A stretch of DNA of 64,000 bases from CAVZZV01 sp963779845 (GTDB taxonomy: Bacteria > Bacteroidota > Bacteroidia > Bacteroidales > GCA-2748055): positions 310,001 to 374,000 of the forward strand of contig CAVZZV010000005.1 in assembly GCA_963779845.1 (NCBI GenBank), in the 5' to 3' direction. A model generated the notes under the pieces. It had not been told where the DNA came from. It was given only the letters and a program-made list of their open reading frames with translations, and made no database searches. Shown piece by piece: positions 34,398-43,688 of this stretch. Both the position numbers and the translations under genes were made by a program. Positions within the stretch are counted from its first letter, which is position 1. Every line of letters starts with the position of its first letter.

Positions 34398-37300
34398 TTA
34401 AAATTGGATGTTTAAGCCAAAATTGATTTGCTTTTTTGTTGGATAATTTTTTCCCGGGGAATCCATTCCTACTCCGTCGTCAGGCATTTTCGTCCACAGA
34501 AATAAGTTTCTTCCATTTACATATAGCTTCACATTGTTCATTTGCACTTTCTTCGTCCAATTTTTAGGTAAGTTATAAGATAACTGAACAGATTGTAATC
34601 GTAAAAATGAACCATCATGTTTTGTCCACTCGCCGAGTGGAATATAAGTTTTTGAATCTCCCAAAGCCAGACCCGGGTAAGTTGGATCAGCATTGTTATA
34701 CTGTGGAGACCAGGTTGAATTCATAATTGAGGTTGGGAAATAAAGATTATCTGCCCAAAATAAATTGGGTGATATATTTCGGGTAGTATTATAAGCCCCA
34801 AGAAAACGAACTACCAAATCAAATCCACCCCATGTACCACCAAAGTCAAATCCATAATTATTCTGGGGATAGGTTGGGTAACCATAAGGAACTCTGTCGT
34901 CGGAGCTATTATATTTTCCATCGCTGTTAAAATCAAGCATGATAAGATCACCCGGCATCAACATAGTTTGATCAGAGGCATCGGAAGATCTTGTGCTACT
35001 ATACATATCGTCCCAGCTTTCTATAAATCCGACAGATATTCCGGTAGTTGTTTGTCCAATAGGCTTTCCTTCAGGCTTTTGATGAGGCAGCATCAGATCT
35101 GCAGATTCTTTATAGATAACTTCACTTCGCGCCATCGCCCATTTCCCACTCACCCACAGGTGAAGCTTATTTTTTATTGAATGCCGGTAAGTAAGCTCCA
35201 TTTCTGCACCATGAGATTTTGCTTCGCCTATATTAGCCGCAGGTGCCGGTTTACCAGTTGTTGGCGCAACCGTATTTTCCCTTTCTTTCGCTCCAATCAA
35301 CATATCCCATCTGTATTCATTAAATATATCTGCGGTAAAGCTAACTCTGCTGCGAAGAGCTTCAAATTCAAATCCCAGATTCTGCTTTCTGGCTTTTTCC
35401 CAATGCAAATCAGGATTTCCGGGATTTCCCTCGTTATATTTGGGATATGAGCTATAGGTACTAGGATATCCATAATAAGTAGCCCCACTGTAGCCAAAGC
35501 TATAATAATCCCAAATCGTAGCATAAGGCCATTGCCCTCCGGCATTTACGTTATAGTTACCTACTTTTCCGATTGAATATCTGACTTTCAGTTTATCAAT
35601 CCAATTGATGTTGTCTTTAATGAAATTTTCATTCGACAATAACCAGCCACCTGCTACAGAAGGGAAAAAGTCGAACCTGTATTTAGGACCAAATCTTTCA
35701 GTTCCATTGTAAGCTCCATTTGTTTCAAAGAAATATCGATCGTCATAGTTGTATGTAACACGTGCTACATAGTCTTCTTGTTTTTGGGGCCAACCACTAC
35801 CTCTTGATGATTCATATCGACTAAACATTGCCAGACCTGATACGCTATGTTTTCCAAAAGACCGGCCATATCTCATCTGTAATTCATAGTAAAGGGCACG
35901 CTCAGCATCACCTACATCCACAGCCTCCGGGCTATAGCTATTCGGTGTTTTAACCCAACCAAATCCTTCATAACCACCTGTAGGTACGTCATAAAATGTC
36001 CAGTCATCCATATTAGCTGCTCCTCCATCTAACATGTATATCTCAGTTTCGTAGTCATAGTATCCTCCTCGCAGGTAAAACTCCTTGTTAATAGTTTTTT
36101 GAATATGACCTCCATCAGAAATCCTTGCTCCTTCATTTCGGAATGTATTATCGAAGGCCATTTTTCCGGCTAGTGATAAACCTTCTGTAATAAAATCCAG
36201 TTTCTGATTTAAAGTATAATCCATATTAATCATGGTATTTGGATAAGTTCTATTACCCAAAAAATTAAGTCTTTCGTATGGGTTTGATGCCTTAAATCGG
36301 GCATCCTCTGCACCATAAAAACCATCTTCATATCTTAAAATGGGCATATCTCCTGACTGTGAAGAAATACCGGCAAACAAACCTTCCAGGCTATTGTCGG
36401 AAGGGGCATTACGGACTGCATACATTCCAGAGAAATTTGCCTGTAGTTTGGTTGTTTTAGTAATTTCAAAATCGAAATTCGACCGTACGTTAAACCTGTC
36501 GTATGAATATGATGGCACGTAACCCTGTCCCAGATCTTCGGAGTTCATAAGGTCTCCGACATGGTTATAACTGGTTGAAGCAAAATATTTCACGCGATTT
36601 GTTCCCCCGCTGGCACTAATATTTACCCGGCTCGACTTCGTGAATTCTTTCAATAATACATCCTGCCAATCTAAATTCTGATAAGCATAAGGATAGGTGC
36701 CATCTCTATAGTAACCAATCTCCTTATCAGCAAGATAAAGCTCGTCCCATATAGCACTATTGAAACGACGTGTACGTTCAAGAGCATAGTTTCTGGCCAT
36801 TGCGCTGGTAGGAATATCTTCTGTCCCGATCAATTTTGAAGGAGTTTCAAAGGATGTCTCTGCTTCAATATTGAATTTTGCTTTTCCTTCAGTACCTCTT
36901 TTTGTTGTGATGAGGATAACGCCATTACCCCCCTTCATACCAAAAACAGCTGTTGCAGAAGCATCTTTCAAAACCGATATGCTCTCCACTTCGTTAATAT
37001 CAATATCATTCATTGGTCGCTCTACACCGTCTACTAAAATAAGCGGAGCGGAACTGTTCCATGTTGTTTTTCCCCGAATAAGGATCTCTGAAGGAGTATA
37101 TATTTTTGTCCCGCTTTCAGAATCACCACCCGGCATTCCTGAAACAGAAAGTACCGTTACTCCGGGAATAACACCAGTAAGAGCATCTGTCAGGTTGCTG
37201 ACATTGCCCTGCGTTTTAATATCCTCAGCACTGGCTGTTGCAATAGCGCCAACAACACTCGCTTTCTTTTGCGTGCCATAACCAATAACTACCATTTCTT

Positions 37301-37610
37301 CCATAGCTATTGCTTCTACTTCGAGAGTAACAATGAGTAAATTGCTTAAATCGGTAACTTCAACAGTCTCGGTTTTGTAACCGATAAACTGGACATTAAT
37401 CTTTTGCCCAACTGATACCTTCAGCTTAAACATACCATCGAGATTGGTAGAAGTTCCGGTGCTTGTCCCTTCAATTGTAACAGAAGCAAAAGAGATTGGA
37501 TTGCCATTTTCATCAATGACCTTACCCTCAAGGAGATTTTGCCCAAAACTCAAGGAAGAGGTAAACATGAAAATAGCAAATAGAGAAAATAGTTTTTGCC
37601 AATGGATCAT
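34398..37610 (-). CDS. SusC/RagA-family TonB-linked outer membrane transporter (arm B, pair 1)
   Basis: A 1070-residue protein with a signal peptide ending S-L-S-F-G-Q (residue 24), a CnaB-like domain (about 27-105, E-G-K-V-I-D-E-N-G-N-P-I-S-F-A-S-V), the E-E-M-V-V-I-G-Y-G-T-Q-K-K stretch, a plug with L-V-D-G-V-E-R-P and V-L-K-D-A-S-A-T-A-V-F-G-M-K-G-G, and a beta-barrel ending I-N-F-G-L-N-I-Q-F. The match to the arm A SusC is strong through the plug and weaker in the barrel loops. It opens the leftward arm B operon; its promoter must lie in 37611-38178, shared with a divergent gene. Confidence 0.95.
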   Translation of the reverse strand: MIHWQKLFSLFAIFMFTSSLSFGQNLLEGKVIDENGNPISFASVTIEGTSTGTSTNLDGMFKLKVSVGQKINVQFIGYKTETVEVTDLSNLLIVTLEVEAIAMEEMVVIGYGTQKKASVVGAIATASAEDIKTQGNVSNLTDALTGVIPGVTVLSVSGMPGGDSESGTKIYTPSEILIRGKTTWNSSAPLILVDGVERPMNDIDINEVESISVLKDASATAVFGMKGGNGVILITTKRGTEGKAKFNIEAETSFETPSKLIGTEDIPTSAMARNYALERTRRFNSAIWDELYLADKEIGYYRDGTYPYAYQNLDWQDVLLKEFTKSSRVNISASGGTNRVKYFASTSYNHVGDLMNSEDLGQGYVPSYSYDRFNVRSNFDFEITKTTKLQANFSGMYAVRNAPSDNSLEGLFAGISSQSGDMPILRYEDGFYGAEDARFKASNPYERLNFLGNRTYPNTMINMDYTLNQKLDFITEGLSLAGKMAFDNTFRNEGARISDGGHIQKTINKEFYLRGGYYDYETEIYMLDGGAANMDDWTFYDVPTGGYEGFGWVKTPNSYSPEAVDVGDAERALYYELQMRYGRSFGKHSVSGLAMFSRYESSRGSGWPQKQEDYVARVTYNYDDRYFFETNGAYNGTERFGPKYRFDFFPSVAGGWLLSNENFIKDNINWIDKLKVRYSIGKVGNYNVNAGGQWPYATIWDYYSFGYSGATYYGYPSTYSSYPKYNEGNPGNPDLHWEKARKQNLGFEFEALRSRVSFTADIFNEYRWDMLIGAKERENTVAPTTGKPAPAANIGEAKSHGAEMELTYRHSIKNKLHLWVSGKWAMARSEVIYKESADLMLPHQKPEGKPIGQTTTGISVGFIESWDDMYSSTRSSDASDQTMLMPGDLIMLDFNSDGKYNSSDDRVPYGYPTYPQNNYGFDFGGTWGGFDLVVRFLGAYNTTRNISPNLFWADNLYFPTSIMNSTWSPQYNNADPTYPGLALGDSKTYIPLGEWTKHDGSFLRLQSVQLSYNLPKNWTKKVQMNNVKLYVNGRNLFLWTKMPDDGVGMDSPGKNYPTKKQINFGLNIQF

Positions 37611-38178
37611 AGTTTTTAGATTTAGAGAAATAGTTAGTATTTGATCTTCATAGATTAAAAAAATATTTTACTGTCAGCTGATAAACTAATTTTCAGCAAT
37701 ATTAAATAGCGAAATAAATTCATAGTTTTTCAGGTGTGAAATCAGGATTGTAATAATACATTATTTATAGCAGCAAATTGTTTCATTGTTATATGTTATT
37801 TTTGCAGAATAAAATCCAATGATTATAATTAGAGTCTAAAAATATAGAATGGAGATTAATTATTCTTTAATATTGGATTAACAGAAGTCATTAAACATAA
37901 AAAATTTTATGATTTATCTTTTCCTCATTAATCTGGAAATGATGAAAACAAAGAATAGATTCTGATTTTGGAGTCTGATTTTGTTGCTAAATGCTTCAAT
38001 TTGCAAATTCAAATCAATGCAAACGCTGATATTACCGGATGCATTTGAAGATTCATAATCATGAGCCTGGAATGGTCACACATATGCTAAGTAAAATTTG
38101 CTGGTGGAGGTTCAACTCCCAAAGTTCAGCAAATGCGCAAGCTTGAAAGAGAATCATTTCACCCTTAAAAATAAAAAA
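37611..38178. other. Divergent intergenic region between susC operon B and the nucleoside-hydrolase-like gene
   Basis: 568 AT-rich bases without a convincing gene. It must hold the promoter of operon B and probably that of the rightward gene. No Bacteroidota consensus promoter could be assigned. Near its right end is a nested inverted repeat (38096-38134), listed separately. Confidence 0.5.
38096..38134 (+). promoter_or_regulatory. Nested inverted repeat in the leader of the nucleoside-hydrolase-like gene
   Basis: Outer arms atttgctg (38096-38103) and cagcaaat (38127-38134) pair perfectly. An inner 4-bp stem ggag/ctcc (38106-38109, 38116-38119) encloses gttcaa. The structure ends 44 bases before the ATG at 38179, so it could be an RNA leader element. 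The inner part looks like a tRNA T-arm, but no tRNA body surrounds it. Confidence 0.35.
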
Positions 38179-39093
38179 ATGAGAAAAAAAATTATTATCA
38201 ATTTGCTTGTATGTCTTTTCGGTATTTATTCCATTCAGGCACAAACTCCGCTATGGCAAGAAAAAGGAAGAATTGCAATCAGTTCAGATGGCAATGAACA
38301 CGACCACGACGATTGGGCAGCAACTCCTCTTGGGCTGGCAATTCTAGCTGCATCAGGCCTGCAGGATAAGTTAGTTTTGTACACTTACAGCGATCATATT
38401 TGGGGAAGCAATCAGGCCCATCCTACTTCTGAGTCGGGGTTAAATTCATACCAACACATGCGCGAGAGTGCATTAAAAGGAAAAGAATGGTTTGGTTTCG
38501 ACAACTCCAATTTTATTTGCGCGGTAGATAATGCTGAGGTTGCCTACAATGCAATGCGCGATGAGATTAACCAATCATCGGCTGATAACCCGCTGTTTAT
38601 TATTGCTGCCGGACCAATGCAAGTTGTTGGTGAGGCAATTAACAGGGCCGATAAAGATAAGCGTCAGTTTGTTACTTTAATATCACATTCAGGATGGAAC
38701 AACAATCATTCAGCTAATCCCGAAAAAAATGAGTGGGATAAACATTCCGGCTGGACTTTTCAGGAAATAAAAGAAGTGTTTTCAACTTCTGAAGGTGGTA
38801 GTTTGAATACTATAAAGATTCTTGATCAAAACGGAGGGAAAGATTACGAGGGTTTTAATACCGATATCGAAAAATTCGATTGGATAAAAACATCGCCTGC
38901 GCGGAATAACAAACTTTACAAACCGGGAGCCTGGGACTGGCTTTATTCCAGGCTCGAAACCTGTATAAAAAATAAAGGGTTAAATTTCGACCCTTCCGAT
39001 GCAGGAATGATTGTTTATCTGCTAACTGGTGTGGAAAAAACCAATCCCGAAATGGCACGTAAGATTATGGAAAATCCGGTTCCTGAAAAATAA
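38179..39093 (+). CDS. Secreted nucleoside-hydrolase-like protein
   Basis: A 304-residue protein from the ATG at 38179, which gives a signal peptide ending S-I-Q-A-Q (residue 22); the frame is open further upstream to 38098 but without a signal. The N-terminal motif I-S-S-D-G-N-E-H-D-H-D-D-W (residues 34-46) resembles the D-x-D-x-x-x-D-D metal-binding motif of inosine-uridine nucleoside hydrolases and related secreted families (e.g. PF07632). A strand ending I-I-A-A-G-P-M-Q-V-V-G-E lies mid-protein, and a second acidic/aromatic region (W-N-N-N-H-S) near residue 175. It may cleave a glycosidic bond, but no substrate can be assigned. It lies at the outer end of the susC/D locus, divergent from arm B. 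Confidence 0.55.
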   Translation: MRKKIIINLLVCLFGIYSIQAQTPLWQEKGRIAISSDGNEHDHDDWAATPLGLAILAASGLQDKLVLYTYSDHIWGSNQAHPTSESGLNSYQHMRESALKGKEWFGFDNSNFICAVDNAEVAYNAMRDEINQSSADNPLFIIAAGPMQVVGEAINRADKDKRQFVTLISHSGWNNNHSANPEKNEWDKHSGWTFQEIKEVFSTSEGGSLNTIKILDQNGGKDYEGFNTDIEKFDWIKTSPARNNKLYKPGAWDWLYSRLETCIKNKGLNFDPSDAGMIVYLLTGVEKTNPEMARKIMENPVPEK

Positions 39094-39112
39094 ACTATTT
39101 AATAAATATAAC

Positions 39113-39293
39113 ATGCAAAAGTTTATAAACGATCCATACGTGTAGTAGACGAAATGCTTGAAGCATACGTAATAGCTCATTCTGATCTGGTAGCAGTTAT
39201 TGAAAACGAACGTGTAATCAAATACAAAGATGCGCCCATTTACCGTGTCTCACGTACCGCCTCGGGATTAAACGGCGTATGCATTGCTTTATG
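39113..39293 (+). pseudogene. Decayed 5' fragment of dihydroxyacetone kinase subunit DhaK
   Basis: The ATG at 39113 starts M-Q-K-F-I-N-D-P-Y, then two stops. One base out of frame the reading continues V-V-D-E-M-L-E-A-Y-V-I-A-H-S-D-L-V-A-V-I and K-Y-K-D-A-P (to 39237). DhaK proteins begin with the same K-x-I-N-D-P-x-x-V-V-D-E-M-L-E-G pattern. A single missing base near 39138 explains the shift. The rest of the gene is gone; after K-D-A-P an unrelated stretch runs to a stop at 39292-39294. It marks the junction between accessory and housekeeping DNA. Confidence 0.7.
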
Positions 39294-39326
39294 AAAAAGA
39301 ATTATCTACCCTCTGCTTTCCAGCCT

Positions 39327-41621
39327 CTACCTTCTATCCCTCCTAAAAAGCCTCCATTTTCTGATCTTATCAAACAAGCTCTCCTTAATTATATCCTGCA
39401 AGGTTTGTTTTTCCCTGTAATCCTCACAATCCATCATCTCCTTTACCTCATCGCTTATAGCAAATTGTTCGGAACTGAGGTCGGAAAATTCAGGGTCTTT
39501 ATATAATTTTTGTAAAAATTTTGCAAAAACAGGCATCGCCGAAAATGATCCCTGACCATACCGCATGCTCCTGAACCTGATCCCGGGCAACTCCCCGCCA
39601 ACCCATACTCCCGCTACCAGGGAAGGGGTGTAGCCGACAAACCAACCATCTGAATTGTTCTGGCTTGTTCCTGTTTTCCCTGCAATATCGTTATATAAAT
39701 GATATTTGTACTGCAATCCGGATGCTGTACCATTGTCAACCACATGTTTTAGCATGGAGGTCATCATTTCCGTTTCAAGGTCCGTAAAAACCCTCTGACC
39801 CCCTTGATTATTGGGTGTATGATAAATAGTTTTACCATTCCTGTCAAGAATTTCTTTAAGATAAACGGGTTCGTTTCTTATACCTCCTGAAGCAAGGCTG
39901 CTATAAAACCGCAGTATCTCAAAAAGTGACAGGTTAGCCGTACCCAGGGCAATGGATGGAACTACAGGGATTTCTGAACGAATACCCACCTTCCTGGCAG
40001 TATTGATCACACTTTCCGTTCCTGTTTCCATAATGAGGGCAGCGGTGATGGTATTTACCGAGTTTGCAAGGCCCCCCCTCACAGAGTATTCACCCCCATA
40101 TTTTCGGTCCGCATTCCGGGGACTCCAATTTTCATATTCTCTATAAACTATACTATCATTCGGATAATAGTCGCATGGAGCAATATCCTGTTGAATGGCG
40201 GTCATATAAACCAGGGGCTTAAAAACTGATCCGGTTTGCCGGGCGGCCAGTACATGATCATATTTAAAATATTTGAAATCAATGCCGCCAACCCAGGCTT
40301 TGACCTCCGCATTCCGGGCATCAAGGGCAAGGAATCCTGATTGAAGGAAATTCATGAAATATTTTACTGAATCTATAGAATTTAACCTCAAAACAGTATC
40401 GCCCATCCAACTGAACACTTCCATGGGCCTGCGGAGACTGTCCTCCCGCCCCTCTGCTCCGGCATGTTCAAGAAGGTATTCCTGGCCGCCCGAATTCATG
40501 CTCTTCCAGATATCCCGGTGGTCCCACTGCCCTTCGAATATTTTTTGCAAATAGCCAAGATGCTCATTTACCGCTTCAACAGCATATTTTTGCATTCGCG
40601 AATCAATACTTGTATATATCTTCAAGCCATCGGTATATAGATTAACACTTTCCCCGTCCTCCCCTTTTATGCCACTCAAAAGTTTATCTAGTTCCTGTCT
40701 CAGATATTCCCGGAAATAAGGGGCAATTCCGGCAAAATAAGGAAGAGCGGAATAGTTCAGGTTAAGCGGTAAAGCAGAGAGGGAATCAGCCTCTGCACTC
40801 GAAATTTTTCCATAATGCTCCAATTGGTGAAGTACAATATTTCTCCTTCGCAAAGATCTGGCAGGGTATATCCGGGGGTTATAATAGTGTGTCCCTTTCA
40901 ACATTCCTACCAGAAGAGCGGCTTCTTCAATTTTGAGCTCCGCGGGTGATTTCCCAAAGAACAACCGGGAGGCCGTTTTTATCCCATAGGTATCTTCGCC
41001 AAAAGGAACGGTATTCAGGTACAATTCAAGCAATTCCTCCTTGGAATATATTTTTTCCAACCGAATGGCGATCATCATTTCCCTGACTTTATTTACAGGC
41101 ATTGTGAGCAGACCATGTTCCTGGCGAGGATATAGATTCTTGGCCAACTGCTGGGTTATGGTGCTCCCTCCTCCGGAATTGTCGCGGCTGAGGAGAATGG
41201 TCTTGAACAATACCCTTAAGAGGCTTCGGAAATCTACTCCACCATGCTCATAAAACCTGACATCTTCTGTAGAAATAAGGGAATTCCGGATGACAGGGGT
41301 CAATTCATCCTTTTCGATATCCAAACGGTTCTGGATGAAATAGCGTCCCATCAAAACACTGTCCGCGGAATATACCTCTGAAGCCAGGGGATGTTTGATT
41401 CCGGCCAATTCATTTTCCTCTGGCAACTTGCCATAGAATCCTTGGTAAACCAGAAAGATAAAAAAGAGATTCGCGGCTAAGAAAATACCAAACACAACGA
41501 TTAAAATCTTAATAATGCGATACCTCCGGCCTTTTCCAGGTGACCTTTTAAGAGAATTAAATAGATTATGAAAGAGATTCTGTAGCCTGGAATATAATTT
41601 ACGCGGGGTAATATTGTTCAT
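39327..41621 (-). CDS. Class A penicillin-binding protein (bifunctional transglycosylase/transpeptidase)
   Basis: A 764-residue inner-membrane enzyme that polymerises and cross-links peptidoglycan. One membrane anchor lies at about 38-60 after a basic cytoplasmic tail. The GT51 transglycosylase domain has T-E-D-V-R-F-Y-E-H-G-G-V-D (catalytic E119) and G-G-G-S-T-I-T-Q-Q-L-A-K-N-L (150-163). The transpeptidase domain has S465-V-F-K468 (S-x-x-K), S521-V-N (S-x-N) and K649-T-G-T. Length and order match PBP1-type enzymes. It stands alone, its 3' end beside the dhaK remnant, and is divergent from the START-like gene. Confidence 0.95.
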   Translation of the reverse strand: MNNITPRKLYSRLQNLFHNLFNSLKRSPGKGRRYRIIKILIVVFGIFLAANLFFIFLVYQGFYGKLPEENELAGIKHPLASEVYSADSVLMGRYFIQNRLDIEKDELTPVIRNSLISTEDVRFYEHGGVDFRSLLRVLFKTILLSRDNSGGGSTITQQLAKNLYPRQEHGLLTMPVNKVREMMIAIRLEKIYSKEELLELYLNTVPFGEDTYGIKTASRLFFGKSPAELKIEEAALLVGMLKGTHYYNPRIYPARSLRRRNIVLHQLEHYGKISSAEADSLSALPLNLNYSALPYFAGIAPYFREYLRQELDKLLSGIKGEDGESVNLYTDGLKIYTSIDSRMQKYAVEAVNEHLGYLQKIFEGQWDHRDIWKSMNSGGQEYLLEHAGAEGREDSLRRPMEVFSWMGDTVLRLNSIDSVKYFMNFLQSGFLALDARNAEVKAWVGGIDFKYFKYDHVLAARQTGSVFKPLVYMTAIQQDIAPCDYYPNDSIVYREYENWSPRNADRKYGGEYSVRGGLANSVNTITAALIMETGTESVINTARKVGIRSEIPVVPSIALGTANLSLFEILRFYSSLASGGIRNEPVYLKEILDRNGKTIYHTPNNQGGQRVFTDLETEMMTSMLKHVVDNGTASGLQYKYHLYNDIAGKTGTSQNNSDGWFVGYTPSLVAGVWVGGELPGIRFRSMRYGQGSFSAMPVFAKFLQKLYKDPEFSDLSSEQFAISDEVKEMMDCEDYREKQTLQDIIKESLFDKIRKWRLFRRDRR

Positions 41622-41775
41622 TTTTGAGCAAATAATGGAAAAAACTTAAACGTCCGAAGCGGTCAAAATGTTTTTACATACTATTCTGCAGGGTTATTTT
41701 TGATTTTCGATTTTTTGTTTTTATTATTTAATAATAATCCCTATATTGCGTTAAGTGCAAGTTAACATATAAATA

Positions 41776-42156
41776 ATGAACAAGAAGAAGTTTGAACTGG
41801 AGTACACTTTCAATACCTCCCCCAAAGTTTTGTTTAACAGATTGAGTACCCCGAGTGGACTGGCCGAATGGTTCGCCGACGATGTAAATCTCGTTGGAGA
41901 TACCTACACCTTCATTTGGGACGGATCAGAAGAACAGGCTGAGGTTATGCAGAAAAAAGACCTTAGCTACATCCGGTTCAGATGGCTGAATCCCGGGAAC
42001 GAGGATTGTTATTTCGAATTCAGACTGCATCAGCACGAATTGACCGGCGACCTGGCCCTGATCATTACGGACTTTGCAGATGACGAGGAAAAGGAGGATA
42101 CTATTGATCTTTGGGATTCCCAGATTGCGGATTTGAAAAGGCTGATCGGGCTATAA
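41776..42156 (+). CDS. Bacteroidota START-like (AHSA1-type) domain protein
   Basis: A 126-residue cytoplasmic protein covering one START/AHSA1-like helix-grip fold. It starts K-F-E-L-E-Y-T-F-N-T-S-P-K-V-L-F-N-R-L-S-T-P-S-G-L in two adjoining blocks, then A-E-W-F-A-D-D-V-N and the F-R-W-L strand. This small single-domain family is common across Bacteroidota and often sits beside the LptF/LptG permease gene, as here (56 bases upstream). It probably binds a hydrophobic ligand or partner, but its function is not established. Confidence 0.85.
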   Translation: MNKKKFELEYTFNTSPKVLFNRLSTPSGLAEWFADDVNLVGDTYTFIWDGSEEQAEVMQKKDLSYIRFRWLNPGNEDCYFEFRLHQHELTGDLALIITDFADDEEKEDTIDLWDSQIADLKRLIGL

Positions 42157-42212
42157 AAACCCGGAAATTGATGTACCTTTGCCCTCCCTTGTACCGGTAA
42201 TCTTTTTTTAAT

Positions 42213-43688
42213 GTGAAAAAGCTTTATTCCCTTACCATAAAGTCATTTCTGGGTCCTTTTGTCCTCACCTTTTTTATTGTTGTCTTTGTGCTCCTCATGC
42301 AGTTTTTGTGGAAGTACATTGATGATTTGGTGGGAAAGGGCCTGCAGCTTCCTGTAGTTAGTGAACTTCTGTTGTACACCTCAGCCAGCCTCGTTCCAAT
42401 GGCCCTTCCACTGGCGGTATTGCTTGCCTCCATCATGACCTTTGGAAACCTTGCTGAACATAATGAATTACTGGCCCTGAAATCGGCCGGGATTTCCCTT
42501 CAAAAAATAATGGCCCCACTGATCATCCTGGTTGTCTTCATTACCCTCGGCGCCTTTTTTTTTAATAACAATATGCTTCCCTTCAGCAATCTTAAAATGC
42601 GGTCCCTCCTATACGACATCCAAAGACAAAATCCTGAACTCAGCATCCGAACCGGTATTTTTGATAATACCATTGATGGTTATAGCATCCGGATTGAGGA
42701 GCGGGATTCCAGGACCAATCTTTTAAAAGGGATCCGGATTTACGATCATACTGCCAAAAGAGGAAACACCCAGGTTACCATTGCCGATTCAGGCTACATG
42801 AAAATGACGGAAGATGAACGGTACCTTGTACTGACCCTATTTAACGGGGAAACTTATACCGAAATGCAAAAGCAGAACAGACGGCAGACGAACAATACCT
42901 ATCCCTCAAGGCGCGATTATTTTGGGAAGCAGGAAATGATGATCGAACTCGTCGATTTTGGATTGCAACGAAGTGACGAGGAGTTATTTAAATCCTCTTA
43001 TCAAATGATGAACCTTACACAACTGACAGAACATTCTGACACCCTTATCGATGAAATCCGCATAACCCAATCCTCCCTTCTAAACACACTTGAACATACC
43101 AGCTATTACCATCAAGACAATTATCTGCGGAAACAATTCATTGAACCTGATACAGTAAAAGAGAAAGAACAAGCCATCTATATGCTTAACAAGGACAGTA
43201 TCTTTAAGGCGCTTTCGGACGAAGAAAAAGAACGAACCCTGAACCAGGCCATTGGCGAGGCAAGGTCAGTAATGAATTTTGTGAACAATGCCTACATTAC
43301 CGTCGACAATAAAATAAGAAGGCTAAGAAAATATGAAATAGAGATACACCGTAAGTTTAGCCTTTCCCTTGCATGCCTGGTATTTTTCTTTATTGGGGCA
43401 CCCCTTGGGGCTATTATTCGTAAAGGCGGATTGGGAATGCCGGTGGTTATTTCCGTCGTTTTCTTTCTTCTCTACTATATCGTCTCACTTACCGGGGAAA
43501 AATTTGTACGCGAAAGCGTCATTAGCGCCGGATTCGGGATGTGGATATCCACCTTTCTACTGATTCCCCTCGGCGCTTTTTTAACCTATAAAGCCTCCAC
43601 TGATTCCGTAATCATGAATATCGAAACTTACTTTGGGTTTTTCAAACGAATCTTTCAAAAATTGAAATCAGGGAAAAACCTTCAATGA
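42213..43688 (+). CDS. LptF/LptG (YjgP/YjgQ) family lipopolysaccharide export permease
   Basis: A 491-residue inner-membrane protein. The start is a GTG at 42213; an overlapping ATG at 42211 is followed at once by a stop in its own frame. Family features are an N-terminal K-S-F-L-G-P-F-V-L-T-F block, three helices within residues 1-115, a periplasmic beta-jellyroll-like middle region (about 120-390), and three C-terminal helices with the F-F-I-G-A-P-L-G-A-I-I-R-K-G-G-L-G motif in two adjoining pieces. LptF and LptG form the membrane part of the LptB2FGC transporter that extracts LPS. Its stop overlaps the next gene by four bases (ATGA), indicating translational coupling. Confidence 0.93.
   Translation: MKKLYSLTIKSFLGPFVLTFFIVVFVLLMQFLWKYIDDLVGKGLQLPVVSELLLYTSASLVPMALPLAVLLASIMTFGNLAEHNELLALKSAGISLQKIMAPLIILVVFITLGAFFFNNNMLPFSNLKMRSLLYDIQRQNPELSIRTGIFDNTIDGYSIRIEERDSRTNLLKGIRIYDHTAKRGNTQVTIADSGYMKMTEDERYLVLTLFNGETYTEMQKQNRRQTNNTYPSRRDYFGKQEMMIELVDFGLQRSDEELFKSSYQMMNLTQLTEHSDTLIDEIRITQSSLLNTLEHTSYYHQDNYLRKQFIEPDTVKEKEQAIYMLNKDSIFKALSDEEKERTLNQAIGEARSVMNFVNNAYITVDNKIRRLRKYEIEIHRKFSLSLACLVFFFIGAPLGAIIRKGGLGMPVVISVVFFLLYYIVSLTGEKFVRESVISAGFGMWISTFLLIPLGAFLTYKASTDSVIMNIETYFGFFKRIFQKLKSGKNLQ

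Larger units (their letters stand above)
26827..37610 (-). repeat. Arm B of the inverted five-gene duplication
   Basis: Reading leftward from 37610: SusC, SusD, CnaB-less SusC, SusD, DUF5627 protein. The intergenic gaps are short (25, 24, 18 and 28 bases), so the five genes should form one operon. It is the mirror partner of arm A (11589-22438), and the two operons face each other across the T9SS gene pair. Confidence 0.9.

Noticed and set aside
38106..38120. Possible tRNA gene (ggaggttcaactccc resembles a T-arm)
   Set aside because: No D-arm, anticodon arm or matching acceptor strand could be found around it. Kept only as an inverted repeat.
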